Positions 33,894 through 41,896 of a stretch of 64,000 nt of DNA are shown here, piece by piece; position 1 is the stretch's first letter; each line of letters opens with the position of its first letter. Position numbers and translations under genes: made by a program. The notes beneath the pieces were generated by a model that saw only the letters and a program-made list of their open reading frames with translations, made no database searches and was not told the origin of the DNA. Source of the DNA: an uncultured Bacteroidota bacterium. GTDB taxonomy: Bacteria; Bacteroidota; Bacteroidia; Bacteroidales; P3. Where the stretch lies: contig CADCEC010000003.1 in the NCBI GenBank assembly GCA_902800395.1, positions 124,001 through 188,000 of the forward strand. The letters are read 5' to 3'.

Positions 33894-34456
33894 AGACAGC
33901 CTTCAAGCCGGGGACGATGATCTACCCGCTGCCGGCCGTCATGGTCAGCTGCGGCGACAGCCCCGAGAACTATAACATCATCACCATCGCATGGACGGGC
34001 ACTATCTGCAGTGACCCGCCCATGTGCTATATCAGCGTGCGGCCCAACCGCCATAGCCACGAGTTGATTTCCCGCACGGGCGAGTTTGTCATCAACCTCA
34101 CCACCACCGAGCTGGCCCGTGCCACCGACTGGTGCGGCGTCAAGAGCGGCCGCGAATACAACAAGTTCCGCGAGATGGGCCTCCACCCCGAAGCCGCACA
34201 GCTCGTCAAAGCACCCCTCATCAAGGAGAGCCCTCTGAACATTGAGTGCAAGGTAGTAGAAGTGAAGCACCTCGGCAGTCACGACATGTTCATCGCCAAC
34301 GTGGTGGCCGTCGACGCCGAGGAGGACCTGATAGACAAGAGCACCGGCCAGTTCCAGCTCAACCACGCCGGCCCCCTCGCCTACTCCCACGGCAAATACT
34401 ACGGCCTCGGTGAGAAGCTCGGCGGCTTCGGATTCAGCGTTAAGAAAAGAAAATAA
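33890..34456 (+). CDS. Flavin reductase family protein
   Basis: A 188-residue FMN-binding split-barrel protein. PAVMVSCGDSPENYNIITIAW and DPPMCYISVRPNRHSHELI are the family core that binds flavin, and HLGSHDMFIANVVAVDAE closes the barrel. Members reduce flavin for partner oxygenases or act on small substrates; no partner is adjacent. It overlaps dnaA by 4 bp. The REP element begins 12 bp after its stop. Confidence 0.9.
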   Translation: MKTAFKPGTMIYPLPAVMVSCGDSPENYNIITIAWTGTICSDPPMCYISVRPNRHSHELISRTGEFVINLTTTELARATDWCGVKSGREYNKFREMGLHPEAAQLVKAPLIKESPLNIECKVVEVKHLGSHDMFIANVVAVDAEEDLIDKSTGQFQLNHAGPLAYSHGKYYGLGEKLGGFGFSVKKRK

Positions 34457-34468
34457 AAGCGATACATT

Positions 34469-34573
34469 GTTCGGGCGTACACGGGAGTACGCCCCTACCA
34501 AAACGACAACCGTAGGGGCGTACCCCCGTGTACGCCCGAACAACAACCAACGTACCCCCGTGTACGCCCGAAC
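34469..34573. repeat. Left REP cluster: one direct and two inverted units
   Basis: Unit one is gttcgggcgtac...gtacgcccctac (34469-34498), itself a hairpin (GGGCGTAC / GTACGCCC). An inverted copy lies at 34512-34541 after the link caaaacgacaac, and a shorter inverted copy lies at 34551-34573. They stand directly before the transposase ATG. Confidence 0.9.
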
Positions 34574-34578
34574 AATAC

Positions 34579-35115
34579 ATGGAACAACAATTGCCATACC
34601 GAAAACAACTCCGACTACAGGGCTATGACTACACCCGTCCCGCTTACTATTTCTGTACCATTGCTGTAAACGACAAACTTCATCTATTCGGGAATATCAT
34701 CAATGGGATGATACACCTATCTTCTGGGGGAGAGATAATCCGACAGACAATACATGAGATTGCCACAAGATTTGACAAGACCGAGATAACTGAATATATT
34801 GTTATGCCAAACCACGTTCATCTTTTGTTTTTCAATGGAGGCGAGCACTATGTACCCGACATTATTCGTTGGTTCAAGAGTGTTTCCACCAACCGCTACA
34901 TTCATGGCGTCAACGAACAAGGATGGACTCGCTTCAACAAGACATTATGGCAACGCAACTACTATGAACATATTATCCGCAACCAACAGGCCTTCGAAAA
35001 TATCAGATTGTACATTAGAGACAACCCAAAACGGTGGAACAATGGGTGTGACGAAGATATAGATGGCCTACCAGCAAGCATACACATGGGTACGGGAACA
35101 ACAACAAAACAATGA
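34579..35115 (+). CDS. REP-associated tyrosine transposase (RAYT, IS200/IS605-type Y1 family)
   Basis: A 178-residue single-strand DNA transposase. The HUH metal motif is VMPNHVHLLFF (His-x-His), and the catalytic tyrosine lies in the helix of LWQRNYYEHIIRNQQAFENI; DNPKRWNN near the C-terminus is typical of the family. MEQQLPYRKQL is chosen as start because the 17 residues upstream are coded by REP DNA. REP units flank the gene on both sides, the arrangement in which RAYTs recognise and spread REP elements. It sits between flavin reductase and a dehydrogenase gene. Base composition is more AT-rich than its neighbours. Confidence 0.92.
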   Translation: MEQQLPYRKQLRLQGYDYTRPAYYFCTIAVNDKLHLFGNIINGMIHLSSGGEIIRQTIHEIATRFDKTEITEYIVMPNHVHLLFFNGGEHYVPDIIRWFKSVSTNRYIHGVNEQGWTRFNKTLWQRNYYEHIIRNQQAFENIRLYIRDNPKRWNNGCDEDIDGLPASIHMGTGTTTKQ

Positions 35116-35121
35116 ACGATA

Positions 35122-35191
35122 CGGGCGTACACGGGGGTACGCCCCTACCAAAACGACAACCGTAGGAGCGTACCCCCGTGTACGCCCGAAC
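35122..35191. repeat. Right REP cluster: one direct and one inverted unit
   Basis: cgggcgtacacgggggtacg then cccctac (35122-35148), and the inverted partner gtaggagcgtacccccgtgt then acgcccgaac (35162-35191), with the same caaaacgacaac link as the left cluster. Confidence 0.9.
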
Positions 35192-35209
35192 AATAAAAAC
35201 CAGAAAACA

Positions 35210-36148
35210 ATGAACATCACCTGCGTAGAATCCCTCGGCGTCAGCCGAGAACACTTTGAGGAGCTCAAGGCTCATTACGCCTCCCTTGGCCATACCTTCA
35301 CCTATTATATGGATCGCAAGGAGGACGAGGAGACCCTCGCCGAGCGTATGCGCGAGGCCGACATCGCTGTCATCAGCAACATCAAGCTGTCGGCCAACGT
35401 CCTCAGCCAGTGTCCGAAGCTGCGCTACCTCAGCGTGGCCTTCACCGGATTGGACCATATCGACCTCACATACTGCAAGGAGCATAATATCACCGTGCAG
35501 AACGCCGCGGGCTACAGCACCACGGCCGTCAGCGAGCTGGCGGTGGGCATGATGCTCGACCTGCTGCGCAATATCGTCACGCTGAACGAGAAGATACGTC
35601 AGGGCGGTAGCCGCGGCACTTTCCTCGGCCGCGAGCTCCGCGGCAAGACCGTCGGCATCGTCGGCACCGGAGCCATCGGCACCGCCACCATACGCCTCCT
35701 GCTGGCCTTCGGTGCCAAGGTCATCGCCTGGAGCCGCAGCGAGCGCCCCGAGGTGAAAGCCATGGGCGTGAAGTATGTGACATTGGAGGAGCTGCTCAAG
35801 GAGAGCGACATCGTCACCCTCCATGTTCCGCTGTGCGACGAGACCCGCGGTCTCATCGGCAAGAAAGAACTCTCCCTGATGAAACCCACCGCCCTCTTGG
35901 TCAATACCGCCCGCGGCCCTGTGTGCGACATCGCCGCCGTGGGCAAGGCCCTCGTGGACGGCCGCATTGCCGGCGCCGCCTTCGACGTCTTCGAGCAGGA
36001 GCCTCCCCTGCCCGTCGACCACCTGCTGCTCTCCACCGGCCGCTGCCTGACGACCCCTCACATCGCCTTCGCCACCGAAGAAAGCTTTGCCGCCCGCGCC
36101 GACATCGTCTTCGGCCACATCGACGATTTCTTAAAAAATATTAAATAA
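35210..36148 (+). CDS. D-2-hydroxyacid dehydrogenase (NAD dependent)
   Basis: A 312-residue enzyme of the D-isomer 2-hydroxyacid dehydrogenase family, which reduces 2-oxoacids. The NAD site is VGIVGTGAIGTATIRLLLAFG, and the active-site Arg, Glu and His fit VNTARGPVCD, FDVFEQEPP and TTPHIAFATEES. The substrate (glycerate, lactate or other) cannot be told from motifs. A frame extending upstream crosses REP DNA and is not used. The gene ends before a strong terminator. Confidence 0.92.
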   Translation: MNITCVESLGVSREHFEELKAHYASLGHTFTYYMDRKEDEETLAERMREADIAVISNIKLSANVLSQCPKLRYLSVAFTGLDHIDLTYCKEHNITVQNAAGYSTTAVSELAVGMMLDLLRNIVTLNEKIRQGGSRGTFLGRELRGKTVGIVGTGAIGTATIRLLLAFGAKVIAWSRSERPEVKAMGVKYVTLEELLKESDIVTLHVPLCDETRGLIGKKELSLMKPTALLVNTARGPVCDIAAVGKALVDGRIAGAAFDVFEQEPPLPVDHLLLSTGRCLTTPHIAFATEESFAARADIVFGHIDDFLKNIK

Positions 36149-36189
36149 TCTGAACAAAAGTTATTTTTATTTTAAGGTAACACCCACGG

Positions 36190-36221
36190 GCCTTATATTA
36201 TATATAAGGCTCATTTTTTTT
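36190..36221 (+). terminator. Intrinsic terminator after the dehydrogenase gene
   Basis: The palindrome GCCTTATATTATATATAAGG with final C is followed by tcattttttttatt. Confidence 0.85.
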
Positions 36222-36228
36222 ATTGTCC

Positions 36229-36285
36229 TTCAACCATTGTTCAACCATCAAAAATGGTTAAACAATGGTTAAACAATGGTTAAAC
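36229..36285. repeat. 11-bp array: two forward and three inverted units
   Basis: Forward units TTCAACCATTG (36229) and TTCAACCAT (36240) are followed by AATGGTTAAAC at 36253, 36264 and 36275. The architecture equals that of 10746-10814: forward units of skeleton GTTC-AC-ATT, then inverted units whose complement reads GTTT-AC-ATT. Confidence 0.9.
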
Positions 36286-36322
36286 AGGAGCCATAATTAT
36301 TAATTATCAAACATTTACAGAT

Positions 36323-37030
36323 ATGAGAAACAACAAGATTGTGGGACTGTCGCTGAATGGCAGTCTAAAAAAAGCAGGAGTAACCTTCTACACCAAGAAT
36401 GGTCAGACAATTATGCGCGTGGCGAGGAGCCAGCAGCCGATGAGGCGGACGCGAGAGCAATTCGTGGCGAGACAGCGCATGCGGCATGCGGTGGCGATGT
36501 GGCGGCCGCTGAAATGGGCTGGGGAGCCGCTACTTGGCTACGGGCGGTTCCTATCGCTGATGCGGCGGGTGCCAGCGGTGTTCCTCACCGAGAATCAGCA
36601 TATCAGCGGCGTAACGCTGCTGCTACCCGGCATGCCGGTGAGCGACGGCGTGCTGCCCGTGGTAGAGCAATGGCTGGGGATGGTGGAGGGCACGTCGGCG
36701 CTGCTGGTGGAACCCGGAAGCCTAGAGATGCGAAGCGGCGACAAGCTGCTGCTCTATAGAGCGCAGCAGACCTTTCACTTCGACACTCCTAGAGTAGCCA
36801 TCACGCGGCGCGAGGTGGAGTCCTCGGAGTGGGTGGTAGACGGCGACAGGGTGGCACTGGTGGACGAATCCTTCGGTGACACCCTGTCGGGATGGGCATT
36901 GGTGCATACCCGAGGCGGCCGTTGCTCGAGCCAGGGGGTGGTGACGTGCTGCACCTATTATCAGCAGTTCACCACAGAAGAGGCCCTCCTGACCGCCGCC
37001 GAGAGCTATGGAGGAATTATTGCAGCTTGA
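36323..37030 (+). CDS. Unknown protein
   Basis: A 235-residue protein starting MRNNKIVGLSLNGSLKKAGV then TFYTKNGQTIMRVARSQQPM. The N-terminal 60 residues are basic, followed by hydrophobic and strand-forming stretches and a C-terminal region with cysteines (VVTCCTYYQQF). No signal peptide is seen and I recognise no family; the opening resembles short basic N-termini of Bacteroidota phage-like or structural proteins, but this is weak. It has an 11-bp repeat array in its upstream region and overlaps the converging beta-helix gene by 14 bp. Confidence 0.6.
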   Translation: MRNNKIVGLSLNGSLKKAGVTFYTKNGQTIMRVARSQQPMRRTREQFVARQRMRHAVAMWRPLKWAGEPLLGYGRFLSLMRRVPAVFLTENQHISGVTLLLPGMPVSDGVLPVVEQWLGMVEGTSALLVEPGSLEMRSGDKLLLYRAQQTFHFDTPRVAITRREVESSEWVVDGDRVALVDESFGDTLSGWALVHTRGGRCSSQGVVTCCTYYQQFTTEEALLTAAESYGGIIAA

Positions 37031-38921
37031 TGTGCTTCTTGCCGTTCTGGAGGTAGACGCCGCGGAAGTCGGCGGGAACTTCGGTGCCAAGGTAACGACC
37101 ATCGATGGTGAAGACACGTGGATCGTTGACAATCTGCTGCCCGGTCTCCACATCATCGATTCCAACACTGCCGCCTCCCACATAGCAATTGTCTTCGAAA
37201 TGAGAGGTGCCGTCGGTGACGTTGTTGCCAGTGGCAAGAGAGGGAGTGCTGGGGGCGGAAATGACAAGTCCGCTTGAATTGCCACCAGGGCCTCCGTGAC
37301 CACCGCCGGTACTGATGGTGGGAGTTTTGAAAGCTATACTGTTGTCGCCGTAGGTGACGGTGTACCAGGTATTGCTGCTGACGGAGGATTGCTGAATCTT
37401 GGGTTGGTTGTAGGTGGCACCGTTCTCGACACCACCCACGGCAATGACGATGCCGCCGTTGACATAGACCTTCTTGCCCTCCTCGCTGTTGGCATCGATG
37501 GCATTCTCTGCACCGCCCGAACCGATGGCATACACCAAACCTCCGTTGAGGTAGACATTGCCGTTGGCGTCGATGCCGTCGTTGTTGCTGGAGCGGGAAT
37601 AGATGTAGCCGCCGGTGATGGTGAGGTCCTGCGCCGAGTTGATGCCGTCGTCATAGGCGTTGATATAAATCTCGCCGCCGCTGATATTGAGGTAGTTCTT
37701 GCTCTCGATGCCTTCAGCGTTACGTCCGCTGGTGGTCACCTTCACCTTTCCGCCGCTGATGACCATGCCGCCGCTGTAGGTGTAGCTGTTGTTGCTCACT
37801 TCGGTCTTGAGGCCGGCCTTGATGCCCTTGGGCGACGAGTAGTAGTTGCTGCTGATGCGGTCAGTGTTGCCATTATAGTTGGTGTTTTCGTTGGAGCCAT
37901 CGTTATAGTAGAGGCCACCGCTGGTGGAGACGGTGATGTCGCCGCCGCTGATGGTGAGGATGCTGTCGCACTTCATGCCCTTGCCGCCCGAGCCGGTGGC
38001 GGTGAGCGTCAGGGTGCCGCCGCTGATGTCGATATTGCGGTCGGAGCTGATGCCGCAGGCCGCCTTGGTCTCCCCATCGTCCTCATCCCAGGTGCCCTTG
38101 CCGCTGGTGGTGACATTGATGACGGGCTCGCCACTGATGAAGATGTCGCCGGCAGCCTTGATGCCCTTGGCGGCGATGGCGGCGCAGTTGACGGTGATGT
38201 TGCCGCCCTCGATGTAGATGTTTCCGCTGTCCTCGTCCTCGTGGTCGACGGCCTCGCCCGTCGAGGCGTCGCCGTCGAGGTCGCACTGGATGCCGTCGTC
38301 CTCGGTGCCGCTGATGTTAATGGTGCCGCTCTCCATCAGGAAATACTGGTTGCACGAGATGCCGTCGCCCACGGCGGAGGTGACGTTGAGGGTGGCGTTC
38401 TTAAGCGAGATGTACTCGCCGGCCTTGATGGCGTGCTTCACGTTGCCCACCACGTTGAGGGTGCCCTGCTGTTTAAACTCGGCGTGGCCTTTCACGTAGA
38501 GGCAGCCCTTCTGCGAGCCGCTGGCGGCATCGACGAGGGTGTTCTCGGTGCCTGTGATGACCTTCACGTTGATGCGCTTGCCGTTCTGGATATGCACCGC
38601 GGCACCGCTGTAGACGGCCGAGCTGTTGGTCAGCGTCAGACCGTTAAGCTCGATGGTGGCCTTGTAGGAGCCCGACATATAGAAGCCGCCGTCGGTCGAC
38701 GAGCCGCTGAGGTTGTAGGTAATCTCGCTGGCGAGGTCGCTGCCCTGCGCGATGGAGACGTGTGCTCCCTGCTGGCTGACAGTGAGGTACTGCGCTGCGC
38801 TGTCGCCCACGCTGACCGTAGCGGTGTCGCCGTTATAGACGACATTCACGCCGTAGTCGCTCTGCGCCATAGCGGCCACGCCGCAAGCCAGCGCCATGAT
38901 GGAAACGAGGAATTTCTTCAT
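37017..38921 (-). CDS. Secreted beta-helix carbohydrate-binding protein
   Basis: A 634-residue exported protein with signal peptide MKKFLVSIMALACGVAAMAQ. Residues 80-530 are repeated short strands such as GDGISCNQYFLMESGTINIS and SGGEIYINAYDDGINSAQDL, typical of a right-handed beta helix of the carbohydrate-binding type known from Clostridium thermocellum Cthe_2159. The DDGI/DGID motifs recur and may bind calcium. The C-terminus VFTIDGRYLGTEVP followed by GVYLQNGKKHIKL is the short Bacteroidales secretion or anchoring tail. It probably acts outside the cell on polysaccharide. A TATTTTTG -7 box is at 38976-38983. Confidence 0.85.
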   Translation of the reverse strand: MKKFLVSIMALACGVAAMAQSDYGVNVVYNGDTATVSVGDSAAQYLTVSQQGAHVSIAQGSDLASEITYNLSGSSTDGGFYMSGSYKATIELNGLTLTNSSAVYSGAAVHIQNGKRINVKVITGTENTLVDAASGSQKGCLYVKGHAEFKQQGTLNVVGNVKHAIKAGEYISLKNATLNVTSAVGDGISCNQYFLMESGTINISGTEDDGIQCDLDGDASTGEAVDHEDEDSGNIYIEGGNITVNCAAIAAKGIKAAGDIFISGEPVINVTTSGKGTWDEDDGETKAACGISSDRNIDISGGTLTLTATGSGGKGMKCDSILTISGGDITVSTSGGLYYNDGSNENTNYNGNTDRISSNYYSSPKGIKAGLKTEVSNNSYTYSGGMVISGGKVKVTTSGRNAEGIESKNYLNISGGEIYINAYDDGINSAQDLTITGGYIYSRSSNNDGIDANGNVYLNGGLVYAIGSGGAENAIDANSEEGKKVYVNGGIVIAVGGVENGATYNQPKIQQSSVSSNTWYTVTYGDNSIAFKTPTISTGGGHGGPGGNSSGLVISAPSTPSLATGNNVTDGTSHFEDNCYVGGGSVGIDDVETGQQIVNDPRVFTIDGRYLGTEVPADFRGVYLQNGKKHIKLQ

Positions 38922-38975
38922 AATCCGTTGTATTAGTGGTTAATATTTGATTTCGCATCCCGATGTTTATCGCTG

Positions 38976-38983
38976 CAAAAATA
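38976..38983 (-). promoter_or_regulatory. -7 element of the beta-helix gene
   Basis: On the minus strand TATTTTTG, 55 bp before the ATG; no good -33. Confidence 0.5.
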
Positions 38984-39214
38984 CGAACAATATCCCATCT
39001 GGCCGCTAACATCAGGAGCGGAATCTATGGCAAAAGGTCGGGAAGAATACAATAAAATCCCCTCCGCATCGTTAAAATCACAGCAATGGAAGACACTGCA
39101 AAGAAAACGAATGAATATGGCTTAGTGCAACCTTGACCCGGGCGCTGCCGAGGCCTTTGTCGCGGTTCTTTGTATCGGGTCCCGCTTTTCTATTTATGTT
39201 TATTGTTATTTTTA

Positions 39215-39358
39215 CCCCGGGTTTTTGGTCAGGAATACCCGGGTTTTTCTGGTAAAAAAACCCGGGGTTTTTGGGGTAAAAAACCCGGGTATTCTTGGGT
39301 AAAAACCCCGGGTGTTTCGGGGAGGAAACCCCGGGTATCCCCGGAACGGAACCCAGGG
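39215..39358. repeat. CCCGGG array, seven units at 22-23-bp spacing
   Basis: CCCGGG occurs at 39216, 39238, 39261, 39284, 39307 and 39330, with a degenerate CCCAGGG at 39352. The spacers are T-rich after CCCGGG and A-rich before it, so each unit is itself partly palindromic. The array directly follows the stop codon of a truncated lipoprotein on the minus strand. The rest of the gap 38922-39215 shows no gene. Confidence 0.95.
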
Positions 39359-39366
39359 TGTCCTTT

Positions 39367-39580
39367 AATTCACCTTCACCCAGGTCATTGTCTGCGTCAC
39401 GGTGGTGCCGTCTTCTTTTTTGCGGAGGGCGGTCCATTCCATCTGGTTGCCGGCGATGGAGGCGATTTCCCACCATTCGCGCAGCTCCTCCTCGCCCTGG
39501 TTCTTCCAGCGCGTGGCCAGCAGCGTGCCGTCGACGAAGTAGTTCTGGAACTCGCGGTTGGTCACGGACTCCCACTGGCC
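39367..39580 (-). pseudogene. C-terminal fragment of a lipocalin-like lipoprotein
   Basis: The minus strand reads NYFVDGTLLATRWKNQGEEE then EWWEIASIAGNQMEWTALRK and ends TMTWVKVN. This closely matches the C-terminal third of the lipoproteins at 42079 and 43692 (EYFVAGTLLCTRWIDNGQEN, EMEKVN). The N-terminal two thirds, including the signal peptide, are missing. The break is at about 39580, where plus-strand AraC sequence begins. Confidence 0.8.
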
Positions 39581-39679
39581 TTCGCCGACCAGGCCACCTT
39601 CAGCCGCTACTTCCGCCGCGAAACCGGCCTCTACCCCACCGAATTCCGCGAAGGGAATACCATGTGCCCGAAACCGTGA
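39581..39679 (+). pseudogene. C-terminal fragment of an AraC-type regulator
   Basis: Reads ADQATFSRYFRRETGLYPTE then FREGNTMCPKP and stop, the second helix-turn-helix of an AraC protein. A similar tail, EQASFSRYFHRETGLYPTEF, closes the fused pseudogene at 47720-48518. Only this end remains. Confidence 0.8.
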
Positions 39680-39743
39680 AATTTGAATGGTCAGATAAAG
39701 CAAAAGCCTGTTGGTATTTTTTCGGTATGTCAAGAATTCTATG

Positions 39744-39751
39744 TATCTTTG
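39744..39751 (+). promoter_or_regulatory. -7 element of the TPR/AraC regulator gene
   Basis: TATCTTTG, 30 bp before the ATG; the -33 region is only T-rich. Confidence 0.5.
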
Positions 39752-39780
39752 CATTCGGATTTATTCCGTCAAATGGCTTT

Positions 39781-41472
39781 ATGAAGAAAGTACAATACGC
39801 TATACTATATATATTTGCGGCGGCACTCGCCGCAGGTTGTGGAGGACATGAAAACGGTCGCGAGGTGCAGCCTGCCGACTCGCTGTTCGTCGCCGAGATG
39901 GCGCGGGCCAAGGCTTATAGCAGTGAGCGGGAGGGAAACCTGGATTCGGCCCGCATCGTCCTCGAACAGCTCGTGCGGCAGGAGGGTCTCTCCCTCGAGC
40001 AGCAGGCCGACGTCCTTGGGCAGTTGGTCTATGTGTCGCGCCTGCGGCAGAATGACGAGAACGCGCTGAACTACGGGACACGGTATATAGAGGTATGCCG
40101 CCAGTTGGGCGAGGAAACCAAGGCTTTGGTGGCTCAGGCGGAGCTAGGCGGCTCCCTCGTCCGCATGGGTCGCACCGACGAGGGCTTCGACAAGATGGAC
40201 GACGCCATCGAGCAACTCGGCCGCGTGCGTCGCTTCACCGAGATGGATGCCTGCATCCGCGCCATGAAGAGCAAAATCCATGTCCTCGACGACCTCAAAC
40301 GCTTCGGAGAGATTGTCCCACTGGGCGAACAAATCATTGCGAAGCTGGACGATTTCGGCCGTAACCCCGACGACTATGCCGACGGCAGCGAACGTCTGCC
40401 CACCGACGAGAAGAGGCCCGGCTATATCGACTTCTACACCGGCCAGGCCTACGCCTTCATGACCCAGGCCTACGCCAAAATCAACCAGCTCGATAAAGCA
40501 CGCCAGACCATGCGGCTCTTCGAGCAGACGGCTTACAGCCGCACCTTCAGCGGCCGCAAGATTATCTCCTCCACCTGGTGCCAGATGGGTATGTACGACA
40601 AGATGCTGACTTTCTACGATGAGCTGGACAGCGTCTGGGGAGCCGACACGCTGCACCGCGACTACGCCATCTCGCTCTACAACCGCGCCATAGCCGCCCG
40701 TGCCCAGGGGAAGTACCAGCTGATGGGCAGCTATTTCAAACGCTATATCGAGCTTCAACGCAGTCTCAACGACGCCGAGCGCATGGCCACGGCGCAAGAA
40801 TATGCCGCCCGCTACCACGAACAGGAGCAGCAGCTGGCCCTCGAGCAGGAGCGGGATGCCGGCAGACGTGTGAGCATCATCGCCCTCTTCCTGGGTCTCA
40901 TAGTGCTCATAGTGGTCGGCTTCGTCATCTTGTTGCTGCGACAGCTGAGAGAGATCCGCAAGAAGAACGCCGTGCTCTCGAACGAGATTGCAGAAAGGAT
41001 TGAATATGAGGAGAAATACCAGCAGTTAGTTGGTAGTGGGGAGTGTGTAGTGGATAGCACACGGAAACAAGCGCTACACACTATCCACTACCCACTATAC
41101 ACTCAGGAGCTCGAAGAGCTTAACGACAGCCAGTTGTATGAGTTCCTCCGTCAGGTTATTCTGGAGGAGAAGCTATATGTGGATCCGGCGTGCGACCGGC
41201 AGCTGCTGCAGAACCGCTTCCAGCTGTCGAAGGAGCGTCTCGGTGCCGCCTTCGCCCAAGGGAGCCGCTACGGCACGCTGAAGAGCTTCCTCAACGAGGC
41301 GCGTCTGCAGCACAGCGCCAAGCTCCTCGCCGAGAACCCGGAGATGAGCATCAACGAGGTCGCCATCGCCAGCGGCTACGCCTCCTACACCGTCTTCTCC
41401 CGCAACTTCAAGCAGCGCTTCACCATCACCCCCACCGACTTCCGCCAGCAGAAAGACAGCCCCATACAATAA
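39781..41472 (+). CDS. Membrane-spanning regulator: lipoprotein-type signal, TPR domain, AraC DNA-binding domain
   Basis: A 563-residue one-component sensor. The signal sequence MKKVQYAILYIFAAALAAGC is followed by periplasmic TPR-like helices (about 30-355), one membrane helix (VSIIALFLGLIVLIVVGFVI, about 361-380), a coiled coil, and a cytoplasmic AraC domain (about 460-563; LKSFLNEARLQHSAKLLAEN, SINEVAIASGYASYTVFSRN, FTITPTDFR). Such TPR-AraC proteins are common in Bacteroidales. Odd: residues 419-440 (GSGECVVDSTRKQALHTIHY) are coded by an inverted-repeat insertion at 41029-41104. A longer frame running upstream crosses the AraC fragment and is not used. Confidence 0.88.
   Translation: MKKVQYAILYIFAAALAAGCGGHENGREVQPADSLFVAEMARAKAYSSEREGNLDSARIVLEQLVRQEGLSLEQQADVLGQLVYVSRLRQNDENALNYGTRYIEVCRQLGEETKALVAQAELGGSLVRMGRTDEGFDKMDDAIEQLGRVRRFTEMDACIRAMKSKIHVLDDLKRFGEIVPLGEQIIAKLDDFGRNPDDYADGSERLPTDEKRPGYIDFYTGQAYAFMTQAYAKINQLDKARQTMRLFEQTAYSRTFSGRKIISSTWCQMGMYDKMLTFYDELDSVWGADTLHRDYAISLYNRAIAARAQGKYQLMGSYFKRYIELQRSLNDAERMATAQEYAARYHEQEQQLALEQERDAGRRVSIIALFLGLIVLIVVGFVILLLRQLREIRKKNAVLSNEIAERIEYEEKYQQLVGSGECVVDSTRKQALHTIHYPLYTQELEELNDSQLYEFLRQVILEEKLYVDPACDRQLLQNRFQLSKERLGAAFAQGSRYGTLKSFLNEARLQHSAKLLAENPEMSINEVAIASGYASYTVFSRNFKQRFTITPTDFRQQKDSPIQ
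41029..41104 (+). repeat. Palindromic repeat insert inside the AraC regulator
   Basis: The arm gtagtggggagtgtgtagtg then gatag faces ctatccactacccactatac then actc across a short core. It stays in frame and encodes about 25 residues between coiled coil and HTH domain. Confidence 0.8.
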
Positions 41473-41709
41473 ATATGTACTGAGGCCGTTATTATTGAAA
41501 ATGAGATAAAAACGTTACATTCGCCGCAAGTTTAGAGACGACCGTAAGGATTAATTCCTGCTGGAGGTACGTGAGACCACCCGGATGCTAAAGCAACATC
41601 CTTTTCTACATTATTTAGACCCTGATTGCCGGTACTTTTGTGCCGGCGGTTTTGTGTTTTCGGGGTGAAAACGGATGATTTTTCACCCAAAACAGGCTAT
41701 TTTGGCTGT

Positions 41710-41829
41710 CAGACGGAAAATCATATCGATTTTGTATATTACTGATAATCAGTATGGCTTTTTGTCCGTTGATATGATTTTTCGTCTGGGGGATATGATT
41801 CTTCGTCTGAAAGATATGACTCTTCGTCT
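41710..41829. repeat. 21-bp array of gatatgattcttcgtctg units
   Basis: Direct units start at 41771, 41792 and 41813, spaced 21 bp. An inverted copy (cagacggaaaatcatatc) lies at 41710-41727 and a partial cgttgatatgattttt-type start overlaps the first unit. The rest of 41473-41709 shows no gene. Confidence 0.9.
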
Positions 41830-41835
41830 GCGCGC

Positions 41836-41866
41836 TTGCGCGGGTGGATTTTTATTTGTATTTTTG
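41836..41866 (+). promoter_or_regulatory. Promoter after the 21-bp array
   Basis: TTG at 41836-41838, 20 bp, TATTTTTG at 41859-41866. It begins directly after the last repeat unit and 31 bp before a small ORF. Confidence 0.55.
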
Positions 41867-41896
41867 CGGGACGAAAAACAATAAATCATCCATATT

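Noticed and set aside
37296..38936. 546-codon plus-strand ORF
   Set aside because: Opposite frame of the beta-helix gene; the Ala/Val/Asp-rich repetitive text mirrors the helix repeats.
39215..39358. CRISPR or rho-independent terminator series
   Set aside because: No spacers of 25-40 bp and no T-runs matching single terminators; the period of 22-23 bp groups it with the other arrays.
39295..39780. In-frame N-terminal extension of the TPR-AraC regulator
   Set aside because: It crosses an array and an AraC fragment in another frame; a signal peptide begins at 39781.
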